Source of the DNA: CBFHSF01 sp965658445
Lineage (GTDB): Bacteria; Bacteroidota; Bacteroidia; Flavobacteriales; Schleiferiaceae
Direction of reading: 5' to 3'
Length of the DNA: 64,000 nucleotides
Assembly: GCA_965658445.1 (NCBI GenBank)
Contig: CBFHSF010000005.1
Location: 62,001-126,000 of the forward strand
Of this stretch, positions 26,420 through 35,400 are shown piece by piece. The translations under genes and the position numbers were made by a program. Positions within the stretch are counted from its first letter, which is position 1. Each line of letters starts with the position of its first letter. Under the pieces are notes generated by a model that saw only the letters and a list, made by a program, of their open reading frames with translations, made no database searches and was not told the origin of the DNA.

Positions 26420-26950
26420 ATGGCGATTCAAATTCCCTTTAATTTTCACAAGTGGCTAGAAGAAAACCGAGACAAGCTCAAACCGCCTGTAGGCAACAAG
26501 AATTTGTATCCTCTGGGAGAAGATTATATAGTAATGGTGGTTGCGGGTCCCAATGCGCGAAAAGACTATCACTACAATGAAACGGAGGAATTCTTTTTTC
26601 AATTGGAGGGAAACATAACCGTTCGCATTCAGGAGGACGGAAAACCTGTTGATATGAATTTAGGGCCAGGCGATATGTTTTTGTTGCCGGCCAAAGTTCC
26701 TCATTCTCCCATGAGAGAAGAGGGAAGTATTGGTTTGGTTATCGAACGCGTTCGAAAGGGGTTGAACATGCAAGACGGCCTTATGTGGTTCTGTGACAAC
26801 TGCAACAACAAATTGCACGAGACCTACTTTGAGCTCAACAATATCGAAAATGACTTCTTGCCGCGCTTCCGCGAATTCTACGGCGACGAGTCCAAGCGCA
26901 CTTGTTCCAATTGTGGTACGGTGATGCCTGTTGACGAGAGGTTCGTATAG
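26420..26950 (+). CDS. nbaC: 3-hydroxyanthranilate 3,4-dioxygenase
   Basis: It opens the ring of 3-hydroxyanthranilate to 2-amino-3-carboxymuconate semialdehyde, a step of tryptophan breakdown and of quinolinate/NAD synthesis. The protein has 176 residues. The cupin metal ligands fall exactly at His51, Glu57 and His95, with substrate arginines Arg47 and Arg99. The extra bacterial rubredoxin-like iron site is present as Cys125/Cys128 and Cys162/Cys165. Start ATG 26420. It is divergent from the SDR-DUF1905-ALDH unit. Kynureninase and kynurenine monooxygenase are not in the window. The symbol nbaC follows the Pseudomonas name. Confidence 0.95.
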   Translation: MAIQIPFNFHKWLEENRDKLKPPVGNKNLYPLGEDYIVMVVAGPNARKDYHYNETEEFFFQLEGNITVRIQEDGKPVDMNLGPGDMFLLPAKVPHSPMREEGSIGLVIERVRKGLNMQDGLMWFCDNCNNKLHETYFELNNIENDFLPRFREFYGDESKRTCSNCGTVMPVDERFV

Positions 26951-27070
26951 ATTACAATAGATTTCTTCGCATTTCAAAAACCAAAAAAGCTCATACGGTT
27001 GGAGTAAAGGGCTAGAATCCAAATTACCATAGAGGGATTTTATCAACCTATATAAGAACTCTACTGACCG

Positions 27071-27102
27071 TTGCACGGAAGGTTTTTATTGTCGTAACTT
27101 TG
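27071..27102 (+). promoter_or_regulatory. Putative promoter of the purF-like gene (TTG-N21-TAACTTTG)
   Basis: TTG at 27071-27073, a 21-base spacer, then TAACTTTG (27095-27102), a full -7 match. A small AACCC/GGGTT hairpin lies in the ~40-base leader (27105-27121). Confidence 0.65.
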
Positions 27103-27151
27103 CCAACCCGGAAAAAGGGTTCTGGGGGCCATAATCTCAATACGGTCATCC

Positions 27152-29050
27152 ATGAGCGACAATATCAAGCACGAATGCGGTATCGCATTAGTTAGACTCA
27201 GAAAACCCCTAGATTACTACCTAGAAAAATACGGTACAGCTCTTTACGGGCTCAACAAAATGTACCTCTTGATGGAGAAGCAGCACAACCGCGGCCAAGA
27301 TGGAGCGGGACTTGCCAACATCAAATTCGATATGCCTCCTGGGCAGCGTTATATTTCCAGGCGCCGAAGCATTGATCCCAAACCCATTCAAGACATATTT
27401 GAACACGTACAAACGCGCATTCAGAATGGTATTGGAGAGGAAACGCAAAGACTTCAAGATCCGCAGTGGATGAAGGAGAACCTTCCCTACGTTGGAGAAT
27501 TGTACTTGGGTCACTTGCGCTACGGAACCTACGGAAAGAACAGCATTGAAGCTTGTCACCCCTTCCTACGCCAGAACAACTGGATGACTCGCAACCTCAT
27601 TGTGGCAGGTAACTTTAACATGACCAATGTAGATGAGCTCTTCCAACAGTTAGTAGAACTCGGTCAGCACCCCAAGGAGAAGGCAGATACTGTTACCGTA
27701 ATGGAAAAAATCGGTCACTTCTTAGATGAGGAAAACGACAGACTGTACGCGAAATTCAAAGATGAAGGTCACAGCAAGGAGGAGATTTCTCACCTCATTG
27801 CCAAGAACCTCGACATAGAAGGCATCCTTAAAATTGCAGCCAAGCGCTGGGACGGTGGTTACGCCATGGCCGGATTGTTTGGACACGGAGATGCCTTTGT
27901 ACTCAGAGATCCTTCGGGAATCCGTCCAACGTATTACTACATGGATGACGAAGTGGTAGTAGTTACCTCCGAGCGTCCTGTAATACAAACCGGATTCAAT
28001 GTTCCCTTTGAGGAAATTAAGGAACTCGATCCAGGAAAGGCCATCATCGTTCGCAAGGACGGAGACGTTTCCTTCTCACAAATCAAAGAGCCCCTAGAGA
28101 GAAAGGCTTGTTCTTTTGAGCGCATTTACTTCTCTAGAGGAAACGATAAAGATATTTACGCAGAGCGCATCCAACTTGGGAAGCGATTGGTTCCCCAGGT
28201 AATGGAGGCCATTGATCACGACTTGGAAAACGCCGTATTCTCTTTTATTCCCAATACCGCTGAGGTCAGCTTCTACGGTATGATTCAAGGGTTGGAAGAA
28301 CATCTGGATTCTTGGAAGGTCAAGCAAATAGAAGGGCTTAAAGGAGACACTTCTCCCGAGAAGCTTCAGAAAATTATGAGCACCAAAATTCGCTCAGAAA
28401 AAATTGCTTGGAAAGACGTAAAACTCAGAACGTTTATCACTGAAGACAGCAGTCGCGACGACCTGGTTTCTCACGTTTACGACGTTACCTACGGTTCTGT
28501 GAAACCCACAGACACCTTGGTCGTTGTGGATGACTCCATCGTTCGCGGAACGACATTGAAGCAGAGTATCCTTAGAATTCTCGACAGACTCAACCCCAAG
28601 AAAATTGTAGTGGTTTCTTCTGCGCCTCAAATCCGATTCCCCGATTGTTACGGAATTGACATGGCAAAGATGAATGAGTTCATCGCCTTTAGAGCGGCTG
28701 AAGCCCTTCTAAAGGAGTCGGGAAAAGGAAACTTAATACAGGAAGTTTACGAGAAGTCAAAAAGCCAAATCAATACAGCGGACGAAAAGGTTGTCAACTA
28801 CGTTAAGGAGTTATTTGATCCCTTCACTCCCGAAGAGATTTCAGGTAAGATTGCCGAACTCCTCAAGCCGGAATCTGTAAAGGCAGATGTAGAGATTATT
28901 TTCCAAACCGTAGACAACCTACACCAAGCCTGTCCTCAGAACTTGGGTGACTGGTACTTTACAGGGGACTATCCTACTCCGGGAGGAAACCGAGTGGTAA
29001 ACAAGGCATTTGTTTACTACATGGAGGGAAGAAATGAAAGAGCGTATTAA
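27152..29050 (+). CDS. purF: Amidophosphoribosyltransferase (PurF), long Bacteroidetes form
   Basis: It transfers glutamine-derived ammonia to PRPP, giving phosphoribosylamine, the first committed purine step. The eight-residue propeptide MSDNIKHE precedes the nucleophile Cys9 (CGIALVRL), so self-cleavage is expected as in Bacillus-type PurF. The N-terminal glutaminase domain has the QHNRGQDGAGLA and HLRYGTYG motifs. The C-terminal phosphoribosyltransferase PRPP loop is VVVDDSIVRGTTLK. The protein has 632 residues against ~470-510 in most bacteria; the extra sequence lies in the glutaminase half and after the PRT domain. Some Bacteroidetes carry both a standard and a long PurF. Which one feeds purine synthesis here cannot be told from this window. 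Confidence 0.9.
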   Translation: MSDNIKHECGIALVRLRKPLDYYLEKYGTALYGLNKMYLLMEKQHNRGQDGAGLANIKFDMPPGQRYISRRRSIDPKPIQDIFEHVQTRIQNGIGEETQRLQDPQWMKENLPYVGELYLGHLRYGTYGKNSIEACHPFLRQNNWMTRNLIVAGNFNMTNVDELFQQLVELGQHPKEKADTVTVMEKIGHFLDEENDRLYAKFKDEGHSKEEISHLIAKNLDIEGILKIAAKRWDGGYAMAGLFGHGDAFVLRDPSGIRPTYYYMDDEVVVVTSERPVIQTGFNVPFEEIKELDPGKAIIVRKDGDVSFSQIKEPLERKACSFERIYFSRGNDKDIYAERIQLGKRLVPQVMEAIDHDLENAVFSFIPNTAEVSFYGMIQGLEEHLDSWKVKQIEGLKGDTSPEKLQKIMSTKIRSEKIAWKDVKLRTFITEDSSRDDLVSHVYDVTYGSVKPTDTLVVVDDSIVRGTTLKQSILRILDRLNPKKIVVVSSAPQIRFPDCYGIDMAKMNEFIAFRAAEALLKESGKGNLIQEVYEKSKSQINTADEKVVNYVKELFDPFTPEEISGKIAELLKPESVKADVEIIFQTVDNLHQACPQNLGDWYFTGDYPTPGGNRVVNKAFVYYMEGRNERAY

Positions 29051-29087
29051 GAAAGACATTTCAATACAATCATATTAACACTTGTTT

Positions 29088-29113
29088 AAACCCCTCCCTT
29101 GAGGGGTTTTTTT
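29088..29113 (+). terminator. Intrinsic terminator of purF
   Basis: AAACCCCTC / GAGGGGTTT with loop CCTT, followed by a T-run. It lies 38 bases past the stop. Confidence 0.9.
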
Positions 29114-29157
29114 AGCTTTATAGAATTCAAAAACAATAGAGGAAAAAATAGAGATCA

Positions 29158-30141
29158 ATGGAATACAATAGATTGGGAAAATCCGGACTCCAAGTGTCAG
29201 AAGTGAGCTTTGGCTCATGGATTACGTTTGGGAACCAGATAGAGGACGGAGTGAGCAAGGACTTGCTCAAAACCGCTTACGACGCGGGAATTAATTTCTT
29301 TGACAATGCTGAGGTCTACGCCAATGGTCAGTCAGAAATTGTAATGGGGAAATACCTCAAAGAATTTGGGTGGGCACGCGACACCTACATTGTAAGTAGC
29401 AAGGCCTATTTCGGCGCTGGAGGAAAGCTTCCCACCCAAAGAGGTCTCCACAGAAAGCATTTAGTGGAGGCCTGTGAGGCAGCTCTAAAAAGACTACAAG
29501 TAGACTATCTTGATCTTTACTTCTGTCACCGCCCTGACAAGGAGACTCCTATGGAAGAGACCGTTTGGACCATGCATCAACTCATTATGCAAGGCAAGAT
29601 CTTGTACTGGGGAACCAGTGAGTGGAGTGCCCAAGAGATTATGGAGGCCCACATGATCGCCAAACAATACAACTTGATTGGCCCCACTATGGAGCAGCCT
29701 CAATACAACATGCTTCACCGCGACAAGGTGGAAGTGGAGTACAGCCAGATTTACAAAACCGTAGGATTGGGTACGACCATTTGGTCACCGCTTGCTTCAG
29801 GACTTTTGACAGGAAAGTATTCAGGGGGGCTCAAGGACGATTTTAGATTGAATCGCGACGAACTCTCTTGGCTGAAGGACAGAACTTTGGTGGAGGCCAC
29901 TTTGAAAAAAATCGATAAGATTGTTGACCTAGCCAAAGAATTGGGTACTTCTGCTGCTCGTTTGGCCGTGGCCTGGACCTTAGTTAACCCCAATGTTTCA
30001 ACGACCATTTTGGGGGCAAGTCGAGTGAGTCAGTTGGAGGAAAACCTCAAAGCGATGGACGATGTTGCTCTTTTGACTCCAGAAGTGTTGGAAAAGATAG
30101 ACGAAATCCTTCAAAACAAACCCAATCATCCACCTTTCTAA
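29158..30141 (+). CDS. Aldo/keto reductase, Kv-beta-like (AKR6 type)
   Basis: A TIM-barrel reductase of 327 residues using NADPH. The catalytic tetrad is visible: Asp and Tyr in FFDNAEVYANG, Lys in VSSKAYFG and His in YFCHRPD. The overall pattern (NRLGKSGLQVSEVSFGSW; GTSEWSAQEIMEA; SPLASGLLTGKYSGG; LGASRVSQLEENLKA) matches the potassium-channel beta-subunit / YghZ-like group, which reduces methylglyoxal-type aldehydes. The substrate is unknown. The HD-domain gene follows after 18 bases, probably in the same operon. Confidence 0.92.
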   Translation: MEYNRLGKSGLQVSEVSFGSWITFGNQIEDGVSKDLLKTAYDAGINFFDNAEVYANGQSEIVMGKYLKEFGWARDTYIVSSKAYFGAGGKLPTQRGLHRKHLVEACEAALKRLQVDYLDLYFCHRPDKETPMEETVWTMHQLIMQGKILYWGTSEWSAQEIMEAHMIAKQYNLIGPTMEQPQYNMLHRDKVEVEYSQIYKTVGLGTTIWSPLASGLLTGKYSGGLKDDFRLNRDELSWLKDRTLVEATLKKIDKIVDLAKELGTSAARLAVAWTLVNPNVSTTILGASRVSQLEENLKAMDDVALLTPEVLEKIDEILQNKPNHPPF

Positions 30142-30159
30142 GTTTTTGATTAACAATAA

Positions 30160-30789
30160 ATGAAGGATAAACTCAAAGCGTTAGAATCCTTGATTTCCGA
30201 GCGATTTGCTGGAGAATCTTCGGGGCATGACACCTTTCACATCGCAAGAGTCGCAAAGAATGCACGATGGATTGCTGAGAGAGAAGGAGTGAATTCTCTT
30301 TGGCCTGAAGTGTTGGCTTGGGTTCACGAATTGGGTGATTATAAAGTAGAGGATGGTCTGGATCCTGCCGAAGAAATTAAAAAGGCCCTTACCCAATGCG
30401 AGTTTTCGGAAGTGGATATTCAGAGAGTTGTTTCATGGGCTGCAGATATTGGTTTTCGCGGAGGGCTTGCGCCGAAAGTGGACGTCCCTCTAGAAGTGGC
30501 CATTGTTTCCGATGCGGATTTGATTGACGCTCTGGGTGCAATGGGTATCGCCAGAACCTTTGCGTATGGAGGAAGTAAGGGAAGAGAGATGTACAATCCC
30601 AACATTCCTCCTATAGATTTTTCAAATACAGAAGAGTACAAAAAGAATGATGGGCCCACGCACAACCACTTCTATGAAAAGCTCTTGAGGCTTCCTCAGT
30701 ACTTGAGAACGAAATCGGGACAGGAACTCGGAGCGCAACGCCATAAAATCACAAAAGACTTTCTGGAGCAATTTGAAGCGGAGATGTGA
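30160..30789 (+). CDS. HD-domain phosphohydrolase
   Basis: A protein of 209 residues. The metal-binding pattern of the HD superfamily is present: GHDTFHIARVAKNARWIA (first His), VLAWVHELGDYK (variant His-Glu/Gly-Asp) and VSDADLIDALGAMGIARTF (distal Asp). This is the small YedJ/PA-like group of metal-dependent nucleotide or phosphate-ester hydrolases, not a ppGpp synthetase or a GGDEF partner. The exact substrate is unknown. It is second in the unit with the aldo/keto reductase and is followed by a strong terminator. Confidence 0.85.
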   Translation: MKDKLKALESLISERFAGESSGHDTFHIARVAKNARWIAEREGVNSLWPEVLAWVHELGDYKVEDGLDPAEEIKKALTQCEFSEVDIQRVVSWAADIGFRGGLAPKVDVPLEVAIVSDADLIDALGAMGIARTFAYGGSKGREMYNPNIPPIDFSNTEEYKKNDGPTHNHFYEKLLRLPQYLRTKSGQELGAQRHKITKDFLEQFEAEM

Positions 30790-30839
30790 GTCTAGGAAAA
30801 AGCGATTTGAAAAAGCGATTTAGGGAAGAAATAAAAAAA

Positions 30840-30869
30840 GGGGAGCGGACTTATTCGCTCCCCTTTTTT
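30840..30869. terminator. Bidirectional intrinsic terminator
   Basis: GGGGAGCG / CGCTCCCC with T6 on the plus strand and a long T-run on the minus strand. It closes both the HD-domain gene and the convergent 65-codon gene. Confidence 0.92.
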
Positions 30870-30919
30870 CGGGGCTTCATTTGAGTGGGTGGAAAGACTC
30901 GGTAATTCAAAAAGTCATC

Positions 30920-31117
30920 TTATTGATTCATTTGAAGTCCCTCGGTGGATAAGTCACCGATGAGTTCTCTCAAGGGTTCCTCCCATTTTTTGGGTAAAGA
31001 CTGTCTGCCGTTTACCGCTTTGATCAATGTGTCGTTGGGTAATCCAATGGATTTTTCTACCCCACGAATAGACAATACTGTCTTGTGCTTTTTAAAGAAA
31101 GTAACTACTTCACTCAT
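30920..31117 (-). CDS. Small helix-turn-helix-like protein
   Basis: A protein of 65 residues, Lys/Glu rich. The central segment VEKSIGLPNDTLIKAVNGRQ then LPKKWEEPLREL has the spacing of a compact lambda-repressor-like HTH (a helix ending in a Gly-Leu-Pro turn, then a recognition helix). It resembles small phage-related or orphan regulators in Bacteroidetes. The start at 31117 is preceded by a TATACTTTAG stretch resembling a -7 box. It stands alone with free space on both sides. A DNA-binding role is inference. Confidence 0.65.
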   Translation of the reverse strand: MSEVVTFFKKHKTVLSIRGVEKSIGLPNDTLIKAVNGRQSLPKKWEEPLRELIGDLSTEGLQMNQ

Positions 31118-31416
31118 GATGGTGGATTTTTAAGTTGGTGAGTCTAAAGTATAAATTTTCTTTTTAAAAAAAGAAGGAATTACACCAAAAAACGAAAAAA
31201 ACCTACCATTCATCGGGAATATCCTACAAAACGCAACCAGGAATCAATAATCGTTCTCAAGGTTAATAACTTGTTTTCTTCGCTATTTTAATCAAAACGT
31301 AATTTTTGTTTATTCGTAATAAGGAAGAAATACCGAGAACCTAAAGTGCATAAGTGTTGTTAGGGGCAGTGTATTAACGCCTTTTATATCAGATCAAATC
31401 ACAGAAAATAACCATC
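31118..31416. other. Intergenic spacer, AT-rich, no gene seen
   Basis: About 300 bases between divergent genes, rich in A/T runs. It should hold promoters for the small HTH gene (minus) and the adenosyltransferase (plus). Partial -7-like motifs occur, but none fits the full consensus with a spaced TTG. No hairpin of note and no cobalamin riboswitch features were recognised. Confidence 0.5.
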
Positions 31417-31971
31417 ATGAAGATCTACACCAAAACCGGTGATTCCGGAAAGACATCTCTTCTAAGCGGTACTCGTGTCGAAAAGTACCAGCCTAGGATT
31501 GATGCCTATGGTACCCTTGATGAACTCAATTCTTGGATGGGCATGGTTAGGGATCACATGGAAGACTCTCAAAGAAAGGCCGAGGTCTTAGCCGTACAGG
31601 ATCAGTTGTTCAGTATGGGATCGCATCTGGCTTCTGAGCCGGGTCAAACCAAATTTCCCCTACCGCCTCTTCACGAGTCTTGGATTGTTGATTTGGAGAA
31701 GGCCATTGATTCCATGAACGAAGATCTCCCTCCTTTGACCTCCTTTATTTTACCAGGAGGCCATGTCGCGGTTTCGCATTGTCACGTAGCCAGAACCGTT
31801 TGCAGACGAGCCGAAAGAGGGGTTGTGTATGTGGCTAGCGAAGAAGAAGTTCACGGAGTAATTCCCAAATATTTAAATAGACTTTCTGATTACCTTTTTG
31901 TACTTTCAAGATGGGTTTCTGCAAAGCTGAACGCAGAGGAGATTCCTTGGGTTCCAGAGAAATCATCGTAA
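31417..31971 (+). CDS. pduO: Cob(I)alamin adenosyltransferase, PduO type
   Basis: It transfers adenosyl from ATP to cobalamin to give coenzyme B12. The protein has 184 residues and the standard PduO/ATR motifs: N-terminal TKTGDSGKTSLLSG, the ATP-binding YGTLDELNSW, the Arg/Glu helix CRRAERGVV and the C-terminal YLNRLSDYLFVLSRW. It likely serves B12-dependent enzymes such as methylmalonyl-CoA mutase or ribonucleotide reductase elsewhere in the genome. The gene is monocistronic by spacing. Confidence 0.95.
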   Translation: MKIYTKTGDSGKTSLLSGTRVEKYQPRIDAYGTLDELNSWMGMVRDHMEDSQRKAEVLAVQDQLFSMGSHLASEPGQTKFPLPPLHESWIVDLEKAIDSMNEDLPPLTSFILPGGHVAVSHCHVARTVCRRAERGVVYVASEEEVHGVIPKYLNRLSDYLFVLSRWVSAKLNAEEIPWVPEKSS

Positions 31972-31986
31972 GAAATTCAAAAACAC

Positions 31987-32016
31987 TTGTTTAGAACCGT
32001 TAAAAATTTATTTTTG
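31987..32016 (+). promoter_or_regulatory. Putative promoter of the DUF2795 gene (TTG-N19-TATTTTTG)
   Basis: TTG (31987-31989) and TATTTTTG (32009-32016) with a 19-base spacer: the best match in the window to the Bacteroidetes primary-sigma promoter, 24 bases before the ATG. Confidence 0.8.
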
Positions 32017-32040
32017 CACAAAATTTAAACGCCGAAAACC

Positions 32041-32265
32041 ATGTATTGGACGTTAGAATTAGCTTCATACCTCAGCGACGCACCTTGGCCCGCAACCAAG
32101 GACGAATTGATTGATTACGCCATCCGTACAGGAGCCCCTCTCGAGGTGGTTGAAAACCTTCAGTCTATTGAAGAGGACGACGGTGACACCTATGAATCTA
32201 TCGAAGAGATTTGGCCTGACTATCCGTCAGAAGAAGACTTCCTCTGGAACGAGGACGAGTATTAA
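32041..32265 (+). CDS. DUF2795 family small acidic protein
   Basis: A protein of 74 residues, very acidic. It starts MYWTLELASYLSDAPWPATK, with LIDYAIRTGAP...VVENLQ and a C-terminal acidic tail (PDYPSEEDFLWNEDEY). Near-identical small proteins occur across Flavobacteriia, usually as single genes with strong promoters. No function is established. Here too it has a near-consensus promoter and its own strong terminator, so high expression is expected. Confidence 0.88.
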   Translation: MYWTLELASYLSDAPWPATKDELIDYAIRTGAPLEVVENLQSIEEDDGDTYESIEEIWPDYPSEEDFLWNEDEY

Positions 32266-32278
32266 AGAAGACTTTTTT

Positions 32279-32294
32279 CGTTTCGCGCGAAACG
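32279..32294. repeat. Perfect 16-bp palindrome CGTTTCGCGCGAAACG
   Basis: It is uninterrupted and self-complementary, 13 bases after the DUF2795 stop and before the terminator. As RNA it could form only a short hairpin; as DNA it could be a protein site. Confidence 0.6.
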
Positions 32295-32330
32295 CAAGAC
32301 ATTAAGTTCTGACACTTTGTCGATAAAATG

Positions 32331-32366
32331 AGCTACGGTACGATTTTCGTGCCGTAGCTTTTGTTT
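32331..32366 (+). terminator. Intrinsic terminator of the DUF2795 gene
   Basis: A 12-bp stem AGCTACGGTACG / CGTGCCGTAGCT (one G-T pair), loop ATTTT, followed by a T-run. Confidence 0.92.
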
Positions 32367-32423
32367 TTTTATGGGTTAAACCCCTTATATTTACCGCCCT
32401 TGACGTTTTAGGAATAAACAATT

Positions 32424-35400
32424 ATGGTTTTAAGCTTACTTTCAAAAATATTCGGAAACAAATCCGATCGAGATATAAAAGAACTACAGCCCTTTGTAGA
32501 CCGTGTTAACGCGCTTACTGATTCCATTGCATCGCTATCTAACGATGGTTTGAGAGGTAAGACAGCAGAATTTAAAGAGGCATTGGCAAAGGGTACTGCT
32601 GAGATTTCCGCAGAGATCGAAAAACTCAAAGAGCAGTCTGAAGCAGAATCTGATTTTGCCGTAAAGGATGAGCTCTACCAGAGAATCGATGAATTGGAAA
32701 AGCAGCTCTTTGAGAAATCAGAGGAGATTCTTTCCGAAATTCTTCCCGAGGCCTATGCTGTGGTAAGAGAAACCGCTAAGCGCTTTACTGAAAATGAGTC
32801 GGTAGAGGTTACTGCTACGGAAAAAGATCAAGAGCTCGCCACTACTCGTAAGCACATCGAGATCAACGGCGACAAAGCTCACTGGGCGTCTTCATGGGAA
32901 GCTGCAGGGAACATGGTTTCTTGGGAAATGATCCACTACGATGTGCAGTTGATTGGTGGTACCGTTCTTCACCAAGGTAAGATTGCAGAGATGGCAACGG
33001 GAGAAGGTAAAACCCTTGTGGCAACCCTTCCTGTATACCTCAATGCCTTGACTGGAAAAGGAGTTCACGTAGTTACTGTTAATGACTATCTCGCAAAAAG
33101 GGACTCCGAGTGGATGGCTCCTATTTTTGAATTCCACGGGCTATCGATTGATTGTATTGACAAGCACGCTCCCAACTCTCCCGAGAGACGTCAGGCGTAC
33201 AAAGCAGATATCACATACGGAACCAACAACGAGTTTGGTTTTGACTACTTGCGCGACAACATGGCACGCTCTCCAGAAGATCTCGTTCAACAGGGTCACA
33301 ACTATGCTATTGTCGATGAGGTCGATTCTGTATTGATCGATGATGCGAGAACGCCATTGATTATTTCTGGACCTACACCTAATGGAGACAAGCAAGAGTA
33401 CGACGCATTAAAGCCCTACGTGGCAACGTTGTTTAACGGTCAGAAAAACATTGTTTCTGAAGAGTTGAACAAGGCTAAGAAACTCATTAGCGAAGGCAAT
33501 ACCAAAGACGGTGGCTTCCACCTGTTGAGAGCCCACAGAGGTTTGCCCAAGAACAAGCCGTTGATTAAGTTTTTGTCTGGTGAAGGAATGAAGAGCCTTC
33601 TTCAGAAGACTGAAAACCTATACATGCAAGAGCAAGGTAAGGAGATGCACAAGGTAGACGCCGAATTGCTCTTTACCATTGAAGAAAAGCACAATCAAGT
33701 AGACCTAACTGAGAAGGGAATTGAACTCCTCAGCAAGGATCAATCTCCCGACTTCTTTATCATGCCCGACATCGGCACCGAGATCGTTGAGCTCGAAAAA
33801 GCCGATATGCCCGATTTAGAAAAGGCCGAGAAGAAGGAGCAACTCATGAGAGATTACTCGGTTAAATCCGAGCGCATTCACACCATGAGTCAACTTCTCA
33901 AGGCGTACTCTCTTTTTGAAAAGGATACGGAGTACGTGGTAATGGACAACAAGGTTAAGATTGTCGATGAGCAGACCGGTCGTATTATGGACGGTAGACG
34001 TTACTCAGACGGACTTCACCAGGCGATTGAAGCTAAGGAGAACGTTAAGATTGAGGCCGCTACGCAGACTTACGCAACCGTAACTCTTCAGAACTATTTT
34101 AGAATGTACAACAAGCTTTCCGGTATGACGGGTACTGCCGAAACGGAAGCGGGTGAATTCTGGGAGATTTACGAATTGGACGTTGTGGTAATTCCTACCA
34201 ACCGTCCTATCCTAAGAGATGATAGACAAGACTTGGTTTTCAAAACCAAGAGAGAAAAATACAATGCAGTAATTGATGAAATTGTTGAGCTTCGAGATGC
34301 GGGTCGTCCCATCTTGGTGGGTACCACATCAGTAGAAATTTCGGAATTGCTGTCCAGAGCGCTTAAGATCCGCAAGGTCCCTCACCAAGTCCTCAACGCC
34401 AAGCTTCACCACAAAGAAGCCGACATCGTTGCCGAGGCTGGGGTTCCAGGAACCGTAACCATTGCTACCAACATGGCGGGTCGTGGTACGGATATTAAAC
34501 TTTCTAAAGAAGCCAAAGACTCTGGTGGTTTAGCTATTATCGGTACTGAGAGACACGATTCTAGACGTGTAGACAGACAGTTGAGAGGTCGTGCCGGTCG
34601 TCAAGGAGACCCCGGTTCGTCTCAATTCTTTGTCTCTCTAGAAGACAATTTGATGCGTCTGTTTGGTTCGGATAGAATTGCCGGCCTTATGGATAGAATG
34701 GGATTGGAAGAAGGCGAAGTGATTCAGCACAGCATGGTTTCCAAGTCCATTGAGCGCGCTCAGAAGAAAGTAGAAGAGAACAATTTTGGTACACGTAAGA
34801 GACTTCTCGAATACGATGACGTAATGAACTCTCAAAGAGAGGTTGTTTATAAGAGAAGACGTCACGCTTTGTACGGAGACAGATTGCAGTTGGACATTGC
34901 CAACATGTTCTACGACAACTGTGACTCTTTGGTGGGAATGTACCACCCACAAAAGGACTACCCTGGGTTCACTCTTGACGTATTGAGGATTTTCAACATT
35001 GAAGTTCCCTTTACCGAAGAAGACTTTGTAAAGTACAAGGCAGAAGACATGGTCGATGCTCTTTACAAACACGTATTGGAGAAGTATGCTGAGAAGAACG
35101 AGCGCATTGCGCAGACGGCCTTCCCAGTAATCAAAAACGTATACGAAAACCCCAACCAGAACTTCCAAAACATTGTGGTCCCCTTTACGGATGGCATCAA
35201 AGGCCTTCAGGTGGTTACCAATTTGGAAAACGCCTACAACAGCAATGGTCAAGGTTTGGTAAAGGATTTCGAAAAGAACATTACCCTTTCACTTATTGAT
35301 GACTCTTGGAAGGAGCATTTGAGAGATATGGATGACTTGCGTCAAAGTGTTCAGGGAGCGGTTCACGAGCAAAAAGATCCACTTCTTATTTACAAGTTCG

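Noticed and set aside
31118..31416. Possible cobalamin riboswitch before pduO
   Set aside because: No B12-box-like or receptor sequence was recognised in the spacer.
34638..35252. 204-codon frame opposite secA
   Set aside because: Composition mirrors the secA coding strand and has no promoter or family pattern.
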